64,000 nucleotides of DNA from Nocardioides sp. CFH 31398 (GCF_022436705.1 NZ_JAKUHT010000021.1:1-64000); one strand, 5' to 3'; positions 47,979-57,181 are shown, numbered from the stretch's first letter. The notes: generated by a model not told the origin, from the sequence alone. Numbers and translations: made by a program.

Positions 47979-48254
47979 ATGCTCGGTCTTCTCGGCTTCC
48001 TCGTCCTCGGCCTGGTCGCGGGCGCGATCGCACGGCTCCTGGTGCCCGGCAAGGACAGCATGGGTCTCCTCGCGACGATGCTCCTCGGCATCGTGGGCTC
48101 CTTCGTCGGGGGCACCCTCGCCTCGCTGGTCTTCGGCGGCGCCGGGAGGGTCTTCGACATCCGGACCTCCGGGCTCATCGGCTCCGTCCTGGGCGCGGTG
48201 GTCGTGCTGCTCGTCTTCAACGCCGTCACCGACCGCAAGCGGGTGACGTCCTGA
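47979..48254 (+). CDS. GlsB/YeaQ/YmgE family stress-response membrane protein
   Basis: 91 residues from ATG 47979 with GGGAGGGTG before it. Three helices: GLLGFLVLGLVAGAIARLLV, LLATMLLGIVGSFVGGTLAS and GLIGSVLGAVVVLLVF; the conserved ARLLVPGK loop and GxxGSxxGG pattern are diagnostic of transglycosylase-associated-like (GlsB) proteins. Induced by general stress in other bacteria. It overlaps the next frame by 4 bases if that gene starts at CTG 48251. Confidence 0.9.
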   Translation: MLGLLGFLVLGLVAGAIARLLVPGKDSMGLLATMLLGIVGSFVGGTLASLVFGGAGRVFDIRTSGLIGSVLGAVVVLLVFNAVTDRKRVTS

Positions 48255-49276
48255 CCCTCGCGCTGCGGCGGGCCGAGGACCTCGGCACCCTCTGGGAGCG
48301 CCTCGCCGCGGACCTCGCCCCCGCCGCCGACCGTGGCCTCGACGCGCTGCTCGGTCGGCTGGACGGCGACGGCCGGCGCGCTCGCCGGGCGTTCGGCGCG
48401 CTGGGACTCGGCGTACGCCGGGCGCTGACGTGGGAGGCCGAGGACCGGCGTACGCCGCGCTGGTGGCCGCAGGGCGTCAGCGACCCCCACGGCCCGCACG
48501 CGTCGGGTCGTGAGCTGCTGCTCACCACCTGGTACGCCAAGACGCTCGGCGACGAGCGCAACCAGGGCTCCCGGCTCAGCCTCGTGGACGTCGGGGCGGG
48601 CCGCTACGAGCACGTCCTGCTCGTCGAGCCGAGACCCGGGAAGGACGGCGGCGCCCCGACCTGGCGGCCCCTGAAGGTGCACGCCGGCGGGCTGGTGTGG
48701 TGGGGCGACTGGGTCCACGTCGCCGCCACGCGGAACGGGTTCGCCACCTGCCACCTCGACGACCTCACCCCGGTGCCGCCCGAGCGGCGCGACGAGTTCT
48801 TCGGGCACTCCTGGGTGCTGCCGATGCGGATCGCCCACCGGGCGGTGACCCCGGCCGGGACCGAGCCGCTGCGCTACTCCTTCCTCTCCCTGGACCTCGG
48901 CGACCCGGCCGCGCCGATGCTCGTGGTCGGCGAGTACGGACGCGGGAGGCAGACCACCCGGCTGACCCGGTGGCCGATGGACCCGGCGACCCGGCTGCCC
49001 GCGCTCGGCGACGACGACCGCTGCCGCTGCGCCGAGGTGGTCGACGGGGTCCGCGGCATGCAGGGCGCCGTCCGCCGGGGCGGGCGCTGGGAGCTCAGCA
49101 CCTCGCACGGCCCCACCACCCCGGGCTCGCTGTGGGTCGGGGAGCCCGGCGGGTGGCGCCGTCGCCGCTGGGCCACCCCGATGGGCCCGGAGGACCTCAC
49201 CGTCACCGGCGACAGCCTCTGGACCGTGACCGAGCACCCCCGCCGCCGCTGGATCGTCGAGCTCCGCGGCGCCTGA
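48251..49276 (+). CDS. Hypothetical protein, repeat-rich (possible beta-propeller-like), unusual start
   Basis: About 341 residues if the non-standard CTG 48251 (CTGA overlap with the GlsB stop) is used; there is no ATG, GTG or TTG in frame between the GlsB stop and the conserved-looking start LALRRAEDLGTLWERLA. The body has regularly spaced Trp/Gly strand pairs: HAGGLVWWGDWVHVAATRNG, LGDPAAPMLVVGEYGRG and VTGDSLWTVTEHPRRRWIVE, suggesting a beta-rich fold. No signal peptide, no named family. Coding style and codon bias match the genome, so it is real; the exact start is open. Confidence 0.68.
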   Translation: MTLALRRAEDLGTLWERLAADLAPAADRGLDALLGRLDGDGRRARRAFGALGLGVRRALTWEAEDRRTPRWWPQGVSDPHGPHASGRELLLTTWYAKTLGDERNQGSRLSLVDVGAGRYEHVLLVEPRPGKDGGAPTWRPLKVHAGGLVWWGDWVHVAATRNGFATCHLDDLTPVPPERRDEFFGHSWVLPMRIAHRAVTPAGTEPLRYSFLSLDLGDPAAPMLVVGEYGRGRQTTRLTRWPMDPATRLPALGDDDRCRCAEVVDGVRGMQGAVRRGGRWELSTSHGPTTPGSLWVGEPGGWRRRRWATPMGPEDLTVTGDSLWTVTEHPRRRWIVELRGA

Positions 49277-49323
49277 CCCGTCGACCCGGCGGGTTCTCCC
49301 GCCCTACGACGCCCGACTCGGCG

Positions 49324-50166
49324 TCAGCGGGCGGAGTCGGCGTACGAGACGATGCGGTTGAACAGGGTGACCATGGGGGCGCTGGCCGCCGAGACGGGAC
49401 GCTCCTGGAGGGTCTTGAGCATCTGACCGCCGTCGTCGTAGCCGCAGTCGCCGGCCACGCGCACGCAGGTCAGCGCGGCGTCCCGCACGACCCACGGGTC
49501 GACGGTCCACATGCCCTCCATGACGCGGTCCTGGTTCGGCTTGTGGTCCTGACCGGGGATCTCCCAGGCGGACAGCGCCGCGCAGAACTCGGCGGAGTCG
49601 ACGACGACGCTCCACTCGTGGCGCATCGGGGCGTCCGCGGGCAGGGCGACCCGGACCGGGGAGGCGTCGACGCGCATCTCGTCGAAGGCGGAGAAGACGA
49701 CGGCGACGTCGGCGACCCGGGCGAGCTCCTCCCACCGGGGCCGGGCCACCTCGAAGTGCTTGACCCTCTGGAAGTTGCCGAAGATCACCGGACGGGCGGC
49801 GGTGGCGAGAGCCTCGTCCTCGAGGGCCCACGACAGCGACTTCATCATCGACTTGCGCAGGTGGAGGGCCTCGAGCTGCGGGTGCCGGGCGCGGAGCGAG
49901 GCGAACACGGACGGCGCGGCGGGGCCCTGGTGCGACGACGCCATCATCACGTCGGCGATCGCGACCTCGAGGCGGACGCCGCCGTCACGACGACGCACGA
50001 CCTCCTTGACCTGCTCGCACTGGTCCTGGCGGTAGCGGCGGTGCCCGCCGGGGAGCCGCTCGGGGCGAGGGAAGTCGTGCCGCCGCTCCCAGGCCCGGAG
50101 GGTCGCGGCGCTGACGCCGGTGCGGGCGGCGACGTCCCCGATGGTCAGGTGTGCCTCGTCCGACAC
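49324..50166 (-). CDS. MerR-family regulator with DICT sensory domain
   Basis: 280 residues from GTG 50166, chosen over ATG 50211 because GGAAGAG precedes it and the longer version would start inside the promoter palindrome. N-terminal MerR helix-turn-helix: LTIGDVAARTGVSAATLRAW then ERRHDFPRPERLPGGHRRY to about 50. The C-terminal half (HPQLEALHLRKSMMKSLSWA, PVIFGNFQRVKHFEVARPRW, VVVDSAEFCAALSAWEIPG) matches the DICT domain found with light- and stress-related regulators. Divergent from DUF2945 and a sigma factor; the intervening MerR-type promoter is likely its own target. Confidence 0.83.
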   Translation of the reverse strand: MSDEAHLTIGDVAARTGVSAATLRAWERRHDFPRPERLPGGHRRYRQDQCEQVKEVVRRRDGGVRLEVAIADVMMASSHQGPAAPSVFASLRARHPQLEALHLRKSMMKSLSWALEDEALATAARPVIFGNFQRVKHFEVARPRWEELARVADVAVVFSAFDEMRVDASPVRVALPADAPMRHEWSVVVDSAEFCAALSAWEIPGQDHKPNQDRVMEGMWTVDPWVVRDAALTCVRVAGDCGYDDGGQMLKTLQERPVSAASAPMVTLFNRIVSYADSAR

Positions 50167-50194
50167 CGCGTTCTCTTCCGCACCCATCTGGATC

Positions 50195-50225
50195 ATGCTA
50201 GACCTGTACATGGTGTAGAAGTCAT
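50195..50225 (-). promoter_or_regulatory. MerR-type promoter/operator of the MerR-DICT gene
   Basis: Minus strand: -35-like ATGACT (plus 50220-50225) and -10-like TAGCAT (plus 50195-50200) are separated by 19 bases, the overlong spacer MerR proteins untwist. The spacer holds the imperfect palindrome CTACACCATGTACAGGTCTAG with a central TGTACA. The start of the divergent sigma-factor operon lies within 80 bases. Confidence 0.5.
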
Positions 50226-50282
50226 GATTGAGAATCTCGACAGAGCGTCGGGAATCCTGCAGAGGTCTCGGGGGTTCTGACA

Positions 50283-50486
50283 GTGAGCATCAGCAAGGGC
50301 GACACCGTGCACTGGAACACCCCCCAGGGGAAGACCACGGGCAAGGCTGTCGAGAAGAAGACGAAGCCGTTCCAGCACGACAACCAGAAGTTCCAGGCCA
50401 GCTCGGACGAGCCGTACTGGATCGTCGAGTCGGAGAAGTCCGGTTCGAAGGCCGCTCACAAGGAATCAACCCTCGAGAAGGGGTGA
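50283..50486 (+). CDS. DUF2945 (HVA1 family) small protein
   Basis: 67 residues from GTG 50283. SISKGDTVHWNTPQGKTTGK then an alternating Lys-rich stretch and FQASSDEPYWIVESEKSG: the compact Tudor-like hypervirulence-associated DUF2945 domain, single strand-rich fold. Function unknown; such proteins often sit in stress regulons. It is 4 bases before the sigma gene and shares its transcript. Confidence 0.87.
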   Translation: MSISKGDTVHWNTPQGKTTGKAVEKKTKPFQHDNQKFQASSDEPYWIVESEKSGSKAAHKESTLEKG

Positions 50487-50490
50487 CCCC

Positions 50491-51261
50491 GTGTCCACGG
50501 AGACACCGCGCCGCACCCGTCGTCGCGAGGAGACCACGCGTCTCTTCGCTGAGATCGAGCAGGCGACGTCCGACGAGGAGCGTGACCGCCTCCGCGACGA
50601 GGTCGTCGTCGTCAACCTCGAGCTCGCCCGCACCCTGGCCGGCCGCTACCGCAACCGCGGCGTGGCGGTCGAGGACCTCGAGCAGGTCGCCAGCCTCGCC
50701 CTCGTGCAGGCGGTGCGCCGCTTCCTGCCCGAGCCCGGCCGCGACTTCCTCTCGTACGCCGTCCCCACGATCCGGGGCGAGCTGCGCAAGCACTTCCGCG
50801 ACCTCGGGTGGATCGTGCGCCCGCCGCGCCGCATCCAGGAGAACCAGTCGCGGGTCGTCGCGGCCTTCGAGCACCGCACGCCCGAGGGCGAGCAGCGCAC
50901 CGCGAAGGACGTCGCCGACCTGCTCGGCATCTCCGTGGAGGACGTCGAGGAGGCCATGCAGGCGCAGGGCTGCTTCCACGCCTCGTCGCTGGACCTCCCG
51001 GTCGGGCCCGACTCGACCACGACCGTCGCCGAGAGCCTCGTGCGCTCTGACGACGAGACCGAGGCGGCCGAGAACCGCGCCACGCTCGAGCCGATGATCG
51101 CCTGCCTGCGCGAGCGGGACCGGTTGATCCTCCGCATGCGGTACGTCGAGGACTGGACCCAGCAGGAGATCGCCGACGCCATCGGCGTGACCCAGATGCA
51201 GGTCTCCCGGCTGCTGCGCCGGATCCTCAAGGACCTCCGGGAGCTCGCCGCGGCGTCCTGA
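50491..51261 (+). CDS. Sigma-70 family factor of the SigB/SigF (general stress) group
   Basis: 256 residues from GTG 50491. Region 2 near 40-110 (VNLELARTLAGRYRNRGVAV then EDLEQVASLALVQAVRRFLP, then DFLSYAVPTIRGELRKHFRD), region 3 near 125-175 (GEQRTAKDVADLLGISVEDV), region 4 near 195-250 (RDRLILRMRYVEDWTQQEIA, DAIGVTQMQVSRLLRRIL). This is the SigF/SigB architecture, usually ruled by anti-sigma partners; none is adjacent. With DUF2945 and a divergent MerR/DICT regulator it forms a candidate stress- or light-response module. Confidence 0.9.
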   Translation: MSTETPRRTRRREETTRLFAEIEQATSDEERDRLRDEVVVVNLELARTLAGRYRNRGVAVEDLEQVASLALVQAVRRFLPEPGRDFLSYAVPTIRGELRKHFRDLGWIVRPPRRIQENQSRVVAAFEHRTPEGEQRTAKDVADLLGISVEDVEEAMQAQGCFHASSLDLPVGPDSTTTVAESLVRSDDETEAAENRATLEPMIACLRERDRLILRMRYVEDWTQQEIADAIGVTQMQVSRLLRRILKDLRELAAAS

Positions 51262-51292
51262 CGCCGTCGCCGTCAGACGGCCCGCAGGCCGC

Positions 51293-52444
51293 TCAGAGCG
51301 TCGACAGCCAGCCGTCGACGGCGTCCGGCGCCAGCGCGCCCTCGAGCGCCATGGCGCCGCAGCCGACGACGCCGGCCCGGTCGCCGTACGTCGAGGGCAG
51401 GAAGACGAGGTCCCGCGTGGCCAGCGCGGTGGAGCGCGCGTAGACGCTCTCGCGCAGCCCGGCGAGGTAGGTGTCGTAGGCGCCCGCCATGTCCCCGCCG
51501 ACGACGACCGCGGACGGGTTCAGCAGCGTGATCGCGACCGCGAGGGTCTCCCCCAGCCGTCGCCCGCTCTCGCGGAGCATGCCGCGGGCCTCCGCCTCGC
51601 CCGCGACGGCCAGGGCGACCAGCTCGCGCACGTGCTCCACCCCGCGACCGGCGGCCGCCCGCTCGGCCACGAGGGCCCAGCCGGCCGCCACCGTCTCGAG
51701 GCAGCCCGTCCGGCCGCAGCGGCACGGGAGGTCACCGCCCGCGGGGGTGTGCCCGATCTCGCCGGCGCCCCCGAGTGCGCCCCGGACCACCTCGCCGCCG
51801 ACCACGATCCCCAGCCCCAGACCGGTGGACGCCTTGACGACCAGCAGGTCGTCGTACGTGCGGGCGTGGCCCAGCAGCTCCGACAGCGCGAGCACGTCGG
51901 CGTCGTTGCCCACCCACAGCGGGGCGCGCGTCAGCGTCTCGAGGTACGGCGCCAGCTCGACGCCGTCCCAGCCGGCCACGACCGGCGAGTCCACGCTGAC
52001 GCCGTGCACCGGGTCGATGCTGCCCGGCAGGCTGAGGCCCACGCCGAGGACCGGCGCGTCCTGCGGCGCGGCCGCCAGGAGGGCCCGGAGCCGCTCGACG
52101 ACGTCCGGCATGACGGTCTCGGGCCCGGCGCCGATCTCGTGCTCGGCCTCGTCACAGGCGAGCTCCGTGCCGGTCAGGTCGAGGACGGCGAGCTGGGTGC
52201 GTGAGCGCCCGACGGCGGCCGCGACGACGACGCCCGCCGTGCGGTTGAAGACGAGCGACCCGGGCGGGCGTCCCCCGGTGGAGGCCTCCTCCTGGCCGGG
52301 CAGCAGGAGCCCCGCCCGCAGCAGGGTGTCGACGCGGGTGACGACCGCGGTGCGGGACATGCCCGTGAGGCGGCGCAGGTCGGAGCGCGTCGAGGCCCGA
52401 CCTGCCCGCACCAGGCGCAGGAGCTCGCCGGCCGACTCGGTCAT
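51293..52444 (-). CDS. ROK family transcriptional regulator
   Basis: 383 residues. N-terminal winged helix ([20 protein letters not shown] near 19-38). C-terminal ROK domain: [20 protein letters not shown] near 130, [12 protein letters not shown] near 168, and the zinc motif [17 protein letters not shown] near 220-236. ROK regulators answer to sugars or sugar phosphates. Divergent from edd-eda-malQ, whose promoter region has an ACTTC...GAAGT palindrome, so it probably represses that operon in the absence of its sugar inducer. Confidence 0.9.
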   Translation of the reverse strand: MTESAGELLRLVRAGRASTRSDLRRLTGMSRTAVVTRVDTLLRAGLLLPGQEEASTGGRPPGSLVFNRTAGVVVAAAVGRSRTQLAVLDLTGTELACDEAEHEIGAGPETVMPDVVERLRALLAAAPQDAPVLGVGLSLPGSIDPVHGVSVDSPVVAGWDGVELAPYLETLTRAPLWVGNDADVLALSELLGHARTYDDLLVVKASTGLGLGIVVGGEVVRGALGGAGEIGHTPAGGDLPCRCGRTGCLETVAAGWALVAERAAAGRGVEHVRELVALAVAGEAEARGMLRESGRRLGETLAVAITLLNPSAVVVGGDMAGAYDTYLAGLRESVYARSTALATRDLVFLPSTYGDRAGVVGCGAMALEGALAPDAVDGWLSTL

Positions 52445-52487
52445 GCCTCCAGGTTAACGGCGGACCCGGGGCGTAGTGCCGGACCTT

Positions 52488-52549
52488 TTGACTTCAAAGT
52501 GTCGAAGTATGCTTGCTATGGGTTGGAAGTCGGCCCTAGCGTGGTCGCC
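52488..52549 (+). promoter_or_regulatory. edd promoter region with palindrome and leaderless -10
   Basis: ACTTCAAAGTGTCGAAGT (52491-52508) is an inverted repeat ACTTC-N8-GAAGT, a plausible ROK-regulator operator. TAGCGT (52537-52542) lies 7 bases before the edd ATG without a Shine-Dalgarno, suggesting a leaderless transcript. TTGACT (52488-52493) overlaps the palindrome but is too far from TAGCGT to be its -35. Confidence 0.5.
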
Positions 52550-54424
52550 ATGAGCATCCACCCGGTCCTGGCGGCCGTGACCGAACGCGTCGTCGAGCGC
52601 AGCGCCGACACCCGTGCGGCCTACCTGCGCCGCATCCGCGCCGCCGGCGGTCCGGCCCCCAGCCGGACGTCGCTGGGCTGCGCGAACCTGGCCCACGGGT
52701 TCGCCGCCGAGGCGGCCCCCGCCAAGGCCGCGCTGCGGGGCCGGGTGAAGCCGAACCTCGCGATCGTCACCAGCTACAACGACATGCTCTCGGCCCACCA
52801 GCCGTTCGTGGACTACCCGCCGGCCCTCAAGCGCTCCGCGGCCCGCGCGGGCGGGCTCGCGCAGGTGGCGGGCGGCGTGCCCGCCATGTGCGACGGCATC
52901 ACCCAGGGCCGCGCCGGCATGCAGCTCTCGCTGTACAGCCGCGACGTGATCGCGATGTCGACGGCCGTCGCTCTCTCCCACGACATGTTCGACGGCGCCC
53001 TGATGCTCGGCGTCTGCGACAAGATCGTGCCGGGCCTGCTCATCGGCGCCCTCTCGTTCGGCCACCTGCCGACCGTCTTCGTCCCCGCCGGGCCGATGAC
53101 CTCGGGCCTGCCGAACGCCGAGAAGGCCGCCGTGCGGCAGCGGTACGCCGAGGGCAGGGCGTCCCGCGCCGAGCTCCTGGACGCCGAGGCGGCGTCGTAC
53201 CACTCGGCGGGCACGTGCACCTTCTACGGCACCGCGAACTCGAACCAGCTGATCATGGAGGTCCTCGGCCTCCACCTGCCCGGCTCGAGCTTCGTGAACC
53301 CCGGCACCCCGCTGCGCGAGGCCCTCACGGACGCCGCCGCGCGGCGCGCCGTCGCCATCACCCGCCAGGGCGGCGAGCCCACCCCGATCGGTGAGGTCGT
53401 CGACGAGAAGGCGGTCGTCAACGCCTGCGTCGCGCTGCTCGCCTCCGGCGGCTCCACCAACCACACCATCCACCTGGTCGCGATCGCCCGCGCCGCCGGC
53501 ATCGAGCTGACCTGGCAGGACCTCTCCGAGCTGTCGGCCGTCGTGCCGCTGCTCGCACGGGTCTACCCGAACGGCACCGCCGACGTGAACCACTTCCACG
53601 CCGCCGGCGGCGTCGCGTTCCTCGTCCACACCCTGCTCCGCGCGGGGCTGCTGCACGAGGACGTCACCACGGTCGCCGGACGCGGCCTGCGCCACTACAC
53701 CACCGAGCCGCGCCTGACCGGCGCGACCGGTGAGCTGACGTGGGAGGAGGGCCCGAAGACCTCGGGCGACCTCGACGTGCTGCGCCCGGCGACCGACCCC
53801 TTCCAGACCGACGGCGGGCTCAAGGTCCTCGCCGGTCCGCTGGGCACCGGCGTCATCAAGACCTCCGCCGTGGCCCCGGCGCACCGCACGATCAGCGCCC
53901 CCGCGCTCGTCGTGGACGACCAGGACACGCTGCTCGCGATGTACGAGGCCGGCGAGCTCGGCGGTCGCGACTTCGTGGCCGTCGTCCGCTACCAGGGCCC
54001 CGCCGCCAACGGCATGCCCGAGCTGCACAAGCTGACCCCGGTCCTCGGTGTCCTGCAGGACCGCGGGCAGCGGGTCGCGATCGTCACCGACGGCCGCATG
54101 TCGGGCGCGTCCGGCAAGGTCCCGGCCGCCATCCACCTCACGCCCGAGGCCGCCCTGGGCGGGCCGCTGAGCCGGGTCGCGGACGGCGACCTGATCACCT
54201 TCGACGCGGAGCGCGGCGTCCTCGACGTCGCCGCCGCCGACGACCTGCAGCGGCGCGAGCCCACCGGCCGTGCCCCCGAGGGCGAGGAGTTCGCCGGCAC
54301 CGGTCGCGAGCTGTTCGCCGCCTTCCGCGCCACCGTCGGCCCCGCCGACCGCGGCGCCAGCGTCTTCCCCGGCGCCGTCCCGACGTTCACCCCCGGCCAG
54401 GAGGTCTCCCTTGAGTCTGCGTGA
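52550..54424 (+). CDS. edd: Phosphogluconate dehydratase
   Basis: 624 residues from ATG 52550. IlvD/Edd family: [12 protein letters not shown] near 81, [15 protein letters not shown] near 114, Fe-S cysteines in GVCDKIVPG (about 157) and [12 protein letters not shown] (about 223), and [12 protein letters not shown] near 300. It dehydrates 6-phosphogluconate to KDPG, the first unique Entner-Doudoroff step. Overlaps eda by 14 bases. Presence of the complete ED pair is not universal in actinobacteria and shows this route supplements glycolysis here. Confidence 0.96.
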   Translation: MSIHPVLAAVTERVVERSADTRAAYLRRIRAAGGPAPSRTSLGCANLAHGFAAEAAPAKAALRGRVKPNLAIVTSYNDMLSAHQPFVDYPPALKRSAARAGGLAQVAGGVPAMCDGITQGRAGMQLSLYSRDVIAMSTAVALSHDMFDGALMLGVCDKIVPGLLIGALSFGHLPTVFVPAGPMTSGLPNAEKAAVRQRYAEGRASRAELLDAEAASYHSAGTCTFYGTANSNQLIMEVLGLHLPGSSFVNPGTPLREALTDAAARRAVAITRQGGEPTPIGEVVDEKAVVNACVALLASGGSTNHTIHLVAIARAAGIELTWQDLSELSAVVPLLARVYPNGTADVNHFHAAGGVAFLVHTLLRAGLLHEDVTTVAGRGLRHYTTEPRLTGATGELTWEEGPKTSGDLDVLRPATDPFQTDGGLKVLAGPLGTGVIKTSAVAPAHRTISAPALVVDDQDTLLAMYEAGELGGRDFVAVVRYQGPAANGMPELHKLTPVLGVLQDRGQRVAIVTDGRMSGASGKVPAAIHLTPEAALGGPLSRVADGDLITFDAERGVLDVAAADDLQRREPTGRAPEGEEFAGTGRELFAAFRATVGPADRGASVFPGAVPTFTPGQEVSLESA

Positions 54425-55058
54425 GGACCTGATGGCGACCCGCGGGTCGCTCCTCGACGTCGTCCCCGTCATGCCGGTGGTCGTCGTCGACCGCGTGGCG
54501 GACGCCGTCCCGCTCGCCCGCGCGCTCGTCGCCGGCGGGCTGCCCGCCATCGAGCTGACGCTGCGCACCCCCGCCGCGCTCGACGCGATCCGCGCGATCG
54601 TGGCCGAGGTCCCCGGCATCCTCGTCGGCGCGGGCACGGTGACCACCCCCGCGCAGGCGGACGCCGCCGCACGGGCCGGGGCGCGGTTCCTCGTCTCCCC
54701 CGGCGCGACGCCGTCCCTGCTCTCGGCGCTGACCGGCACCGGGCTGCCCTTCCTGCCGGGCACCCAAACCGTGTCCGAGGTGCTCGCCGTCCTCGAGGCC
54801 GGCTACACCGAGATGAAGTTCTTCCCGGCCGAGGCCGCCGGGGGCACCGCGTGGCTCGCCTCGGTGGCGGCGCCCGTGCCCGCAGCCCGGTTCTGCCCCA
54901 CCGGCGGGATCACCCGCGGCAGCGCCCGCTCTTACCTCGCGCTGCCCAACGTCGGCTGCGTCGGCGGGTCCTGGATCACCCCCAAGAAGCTCGTGGACGC
55001 CGGCGAGTGGGGGCAGGTCACCGCCCTGGCGGCGGAGGCCGCCATGCTGAGGGGGTGA
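54411..55058 (+). CDS. eda: KDPG/KHG aldolase
   Basis: 215 residues from TTG 54411, supported by GGAGGTCTCCC (GGAGG 6-7 bases away); ATG 54432 is an alternative. Class I aldolase features: [14 protein letters not shown] with Glu near 48, Schiff-base Lys in [11 protein letters not shown] near 135 and FCPTGGI near 163. It cleaves KDPG to pyruvate and glyceraldehyde-3-phosphate. It overlaps malQ by 4 bases (GTGA). Confidence 0.95.
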   Translation: MSLREDLMATRGSLLDVVPVMPVVVVDRVADAVPLARALVAGGLPAIELTLRTPAALDAIRAIVAEVPGILVGAGTVTTPAQADAAARAGARFLVSPGATPSLLSALTGTGLPFLPGTQTVSEVLAVLEAGYTEMKFFPAEAAGGTAWLASVAAPVPAARFCPTGGITRGSARSYLALPNVGCVGGSWITPKKLVDAGEWGQVTALAAEAAMLRG

Positions 55059-56947
55059 CGACCGGACCCGGACCCGCCGCCGGACCTGCTGCCGGGCCCC
55101 AGCCCGAGACCGACGACTGGGGCCTCCAGCTCGAGTGGCTGGACGCCGACGACGAGCCGCAGCGCTTGACCGACGAGCGCGCGGCGCCGATCCGGGAGGC
55201 CGTGGGTCGCCCCCCGGCCGGTCTCGACGACGTGGCGCCCCTCGTCGTCCGCCCCGGGGCCCGGCACCCGCTCGGTGAGGTCGACGTGCGGTGCGAGGAC
55301 GGCACCACCCGGGCGCTCCCCGCCGACGTCGTGCCCGACGACTTCCCGCTCGGCTACCACCGCGTCGTCGGCGCCCGCGGCACCGCACCGGACCGCGAGC
55401 GGCGGCTGGTCGTGTCGCCCGGCCGCTGCTGGCTCCCGGCGCAGCGCAGCTGGGGCCTCGCCGTCCAGCTGTACGGCGCCCGCTCGCACGCCTCGGGCCA
55501 GCTGGGGGACCTCGCCGACCTCCGCACGCTGCGGGAGTGGGCGACGTCCCTGGGCGCCGGGTTCCTGCTGACCAACCCGCTGCACGCCGCGACGCCGGGC
55601 CTGCCGCAGGAGTCGAGCCCCTACCTGCCGGCGACCCGCCGGTTCCGCAGTCCCCTCTACCTCCGGGTCCGGGAGGTGCCGGGGCACGACCCCGCCCGTG
55701 ACGGCGACGTCACCACCCCTGAGCCCGGCGCACTCGTCGACCGGGACGCCGCCTGGACCGAGGGCCAGCGTGTCCTGCGCGCGGTCTTCACCCGGACCCG
55801 CGCCGCGGGCGACCCCGACTTCGCCGCCTGGCGCGACGGACGCGGCGCTGCGCTGGCGGAGTGGGCGACCTGGTGCGCGCTCGTCGAGGAGCACGGCCCC
55901 GACTGGCGCGAGTGGCCGGAGGCGCTGCGGCGTCCGGACTCCCCCGCGGTCGCGTCGTACGCCGCCGAGCACGCCGACGACGTCGCCTTCCACGCCTGGA
56001 CCCAGTGGCTCGTCGCCGAGCAGCTCGCCGCGGCCACGGGGAGCACGACCGTCGTGCAGGACCTGCCCATCGGCGTGTCCGCCAGCGGCGCCGACGGCTG
56101 GGCGTGGCAGGACGTGCTCGCCCTCGGCGCCAGCGTCGGCGCCCCACCGGACGCGCTCAACGCGCTCGGCCAGGACTGGGGCTCCCCGCCGCTGGTCCCC
56201 TGGAAGCTGCGGCAGGCCGACTACGAGCCCTTCGTGCAGTCGCTGCGCGGCACCATCGAGGGCGCCGGCGGGCTGCGCATCGACCACGTGATGGGCCTGT
56301 TCCGGCTGTGGTGGGTGCCGCAGGGCCAGCACCCCCGCGAGGGGGTGTACGTGCGCTACCCCTGGCAGGACATGCTCGACATCGTCGCGCTGGAGTCGCA
56401 CCGCGCGAAGGCCGTCATCGTCGGCGAGGACCTCGGCACCGTCGAGGACGGCGTCCGCGAGGCGCTGGCGGAGCGCGACATCCTGTCGTACAAGGTCCTC
56501 TACTTCGAGGACGACGACCCCGCGACCTGGCCCGAGCACGCCATGGCCACGGTGACCACCCACGACCTCGCAACCGTCACCGGCCTGTGGGGCGGCACGG
56601 ACGCCGAGGACCAGGCCGCCGCCACCGGCGAGACCGTCGCCGAGGTGCGCTCCCAGCAGACCGAGCTGCTGGAGAGGCTCGGTCGCGACGGGCTGCCGTC
56701 GTCCGCGTCCACGGAGGAGGCCGTGGCGGCGGCGTACGAACAGCTCGGGCGCTCGCCGTCCCTGCTGGTCACCGTCGCCCTCGAGGACGCCGTCGGCGAG
56801 GAGCGCCGCCCGAACGTCCCCGGCACCGACCACACGCAGCGCGACAACTGGCGCCTCCCGCTGCCCGTCGCCGTCGACGACCTCCCCGGCCACGCCGGCG
56901 CCGAGCGCCTCCTGCGGTCGGTCGACGCCGCCGTCCGCCACCCCTGA
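55055..56947 (+). CDS. malQ: 4-alpha-glucanotransferase (GH77, amylomaltase)
   Basis: 630 residues from GTG 55055. N-terminal actinobacterial extension to about 120, then the GH77 core: SWGLAVQLYGARSHASGQLGD (loop) near 134, SSPYLP near 185, catalytic nucleophile Asp in GLRIDHVMG near 409, acid/base Glu in IVGEDLGTV near 458 and TTHDLATVTGLW near 506. It disproportionates maltodextrins. Being the third gene of the edd-eda run it links glucan breakdown to the ED pathway. The first 32-bp repeat unit begins two bases after its stop. Confidence 0.94.
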   Translation: MTTGPGPAAGPAAGPQPETDDWGLQLEWLDADDEPQRLTDERAAPIREAVGRPPAGLDDVAPLVVRPGARHPLGEVDVRCEDGTTRALPADVVPDDFPLGYHRVVGARGTAPDRERRLVVSPGRCWLPAQRSWGLAVQLYGARSHASGQLGDLADLRTLREWATSLGAGFLLTNPLHAATPGLPQESSPYLPATRRFRSPLYLRVREVPGHDPARDGDVTTPEPGALVDRDAAWTEGQRVLRAVFTRTRAAGDPDFAAWRDGRGAALAEWATWCALVEEHGPDWREWPEALRRPDSPAVASYAAEHADDVAFHAWTQWLVAEQLAAATGSTTVVQDLPIGVSASGADGWAWQDVLALGASVGAPPDALNALGQDWGSPPLVPWKLRQADYEPFVQSLRGTIEGAGGLRIDHVMGLFRLWWVPQGQHPREGVYVRYPWQDMLDIVALESHRAKAVIVGEDLGTVEDGVREALAERDILSYKVLYFEDDDPATWPEHAMATVTTHDLATVTGLWGGTDAEDQAAATGETVAEVRSQQTELLERLGRDGLPSSASTEEAVAAAYEQLGRSPSLLVTVALEDAVGEERRPNVPGTDHTQRDNWRLPLPVAVDDLPGHAGAERLLRSVDAAVRHP

Positions 56948-56948
56948 A

Positions 56949-57055
56949 GGGTCGAGTCGGCACATCTGCGCACCCCAGGAGGGTCGAGTCGGCACATCTG
57001 CGCACCCCAGGAGGGTCGAGTCGGCACGTCTGCGCAGCTGGACGACGTCGAGTCG
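56949..57055 (+). repeat. Left array of a 32-bp tandem repeat
   Basis: Two identical units (56949-56980 and 56981-57012, starting GGGTCGAGTCGGCACATC and ending GCGCACCCCAGGA), a third variant unit (57013-57044, CACGTC instead of CACATC) and a decayed fourth (ACGTCGAGTCGGCCGCGGG). The core reads GTCGAGTCGGCACATCTGCG. Units abut without spacers. The same sequence in opposite orientation forms the array at 58536, beyond the transporter gene. Confidence 0.85.
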
Positions 57056-57147
57056 GCCGCGGGCTCGACCAGGAGCAGGACGTCGAGCCCTGCCCCTCCG
57101 GTCCGGCTGACGCCCGCCCTTGACCCGCCACGGGCGGGGCCTGATCC

Positions 57148-57181
57148 TGTGTGATCACTGTCACTCGGACCAGGACATTCC
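57148..57181 (+). promoter_or_regulatory. Operator-like palindrome and ribosome site of the MHS transporter
   Basis: GTGATCAC (57151-57158) is a perfect 8-base palindrome inside TGTGTGATCACTGTCAC, locally AT-richer than its neighbourhood; AGGAC then ATG 57182. A GntR- or CRP-like site is possible; the match is too short to choose. Confidence 0.35.

Noticed and set aside
49324..50211. ATG 50211 as the MerR/DICT gene start
   Set aside because: It lies inside the promoter palindrome; GTG 50166 has a proper ribosome site and precedes the conserved helix-turn-helix.
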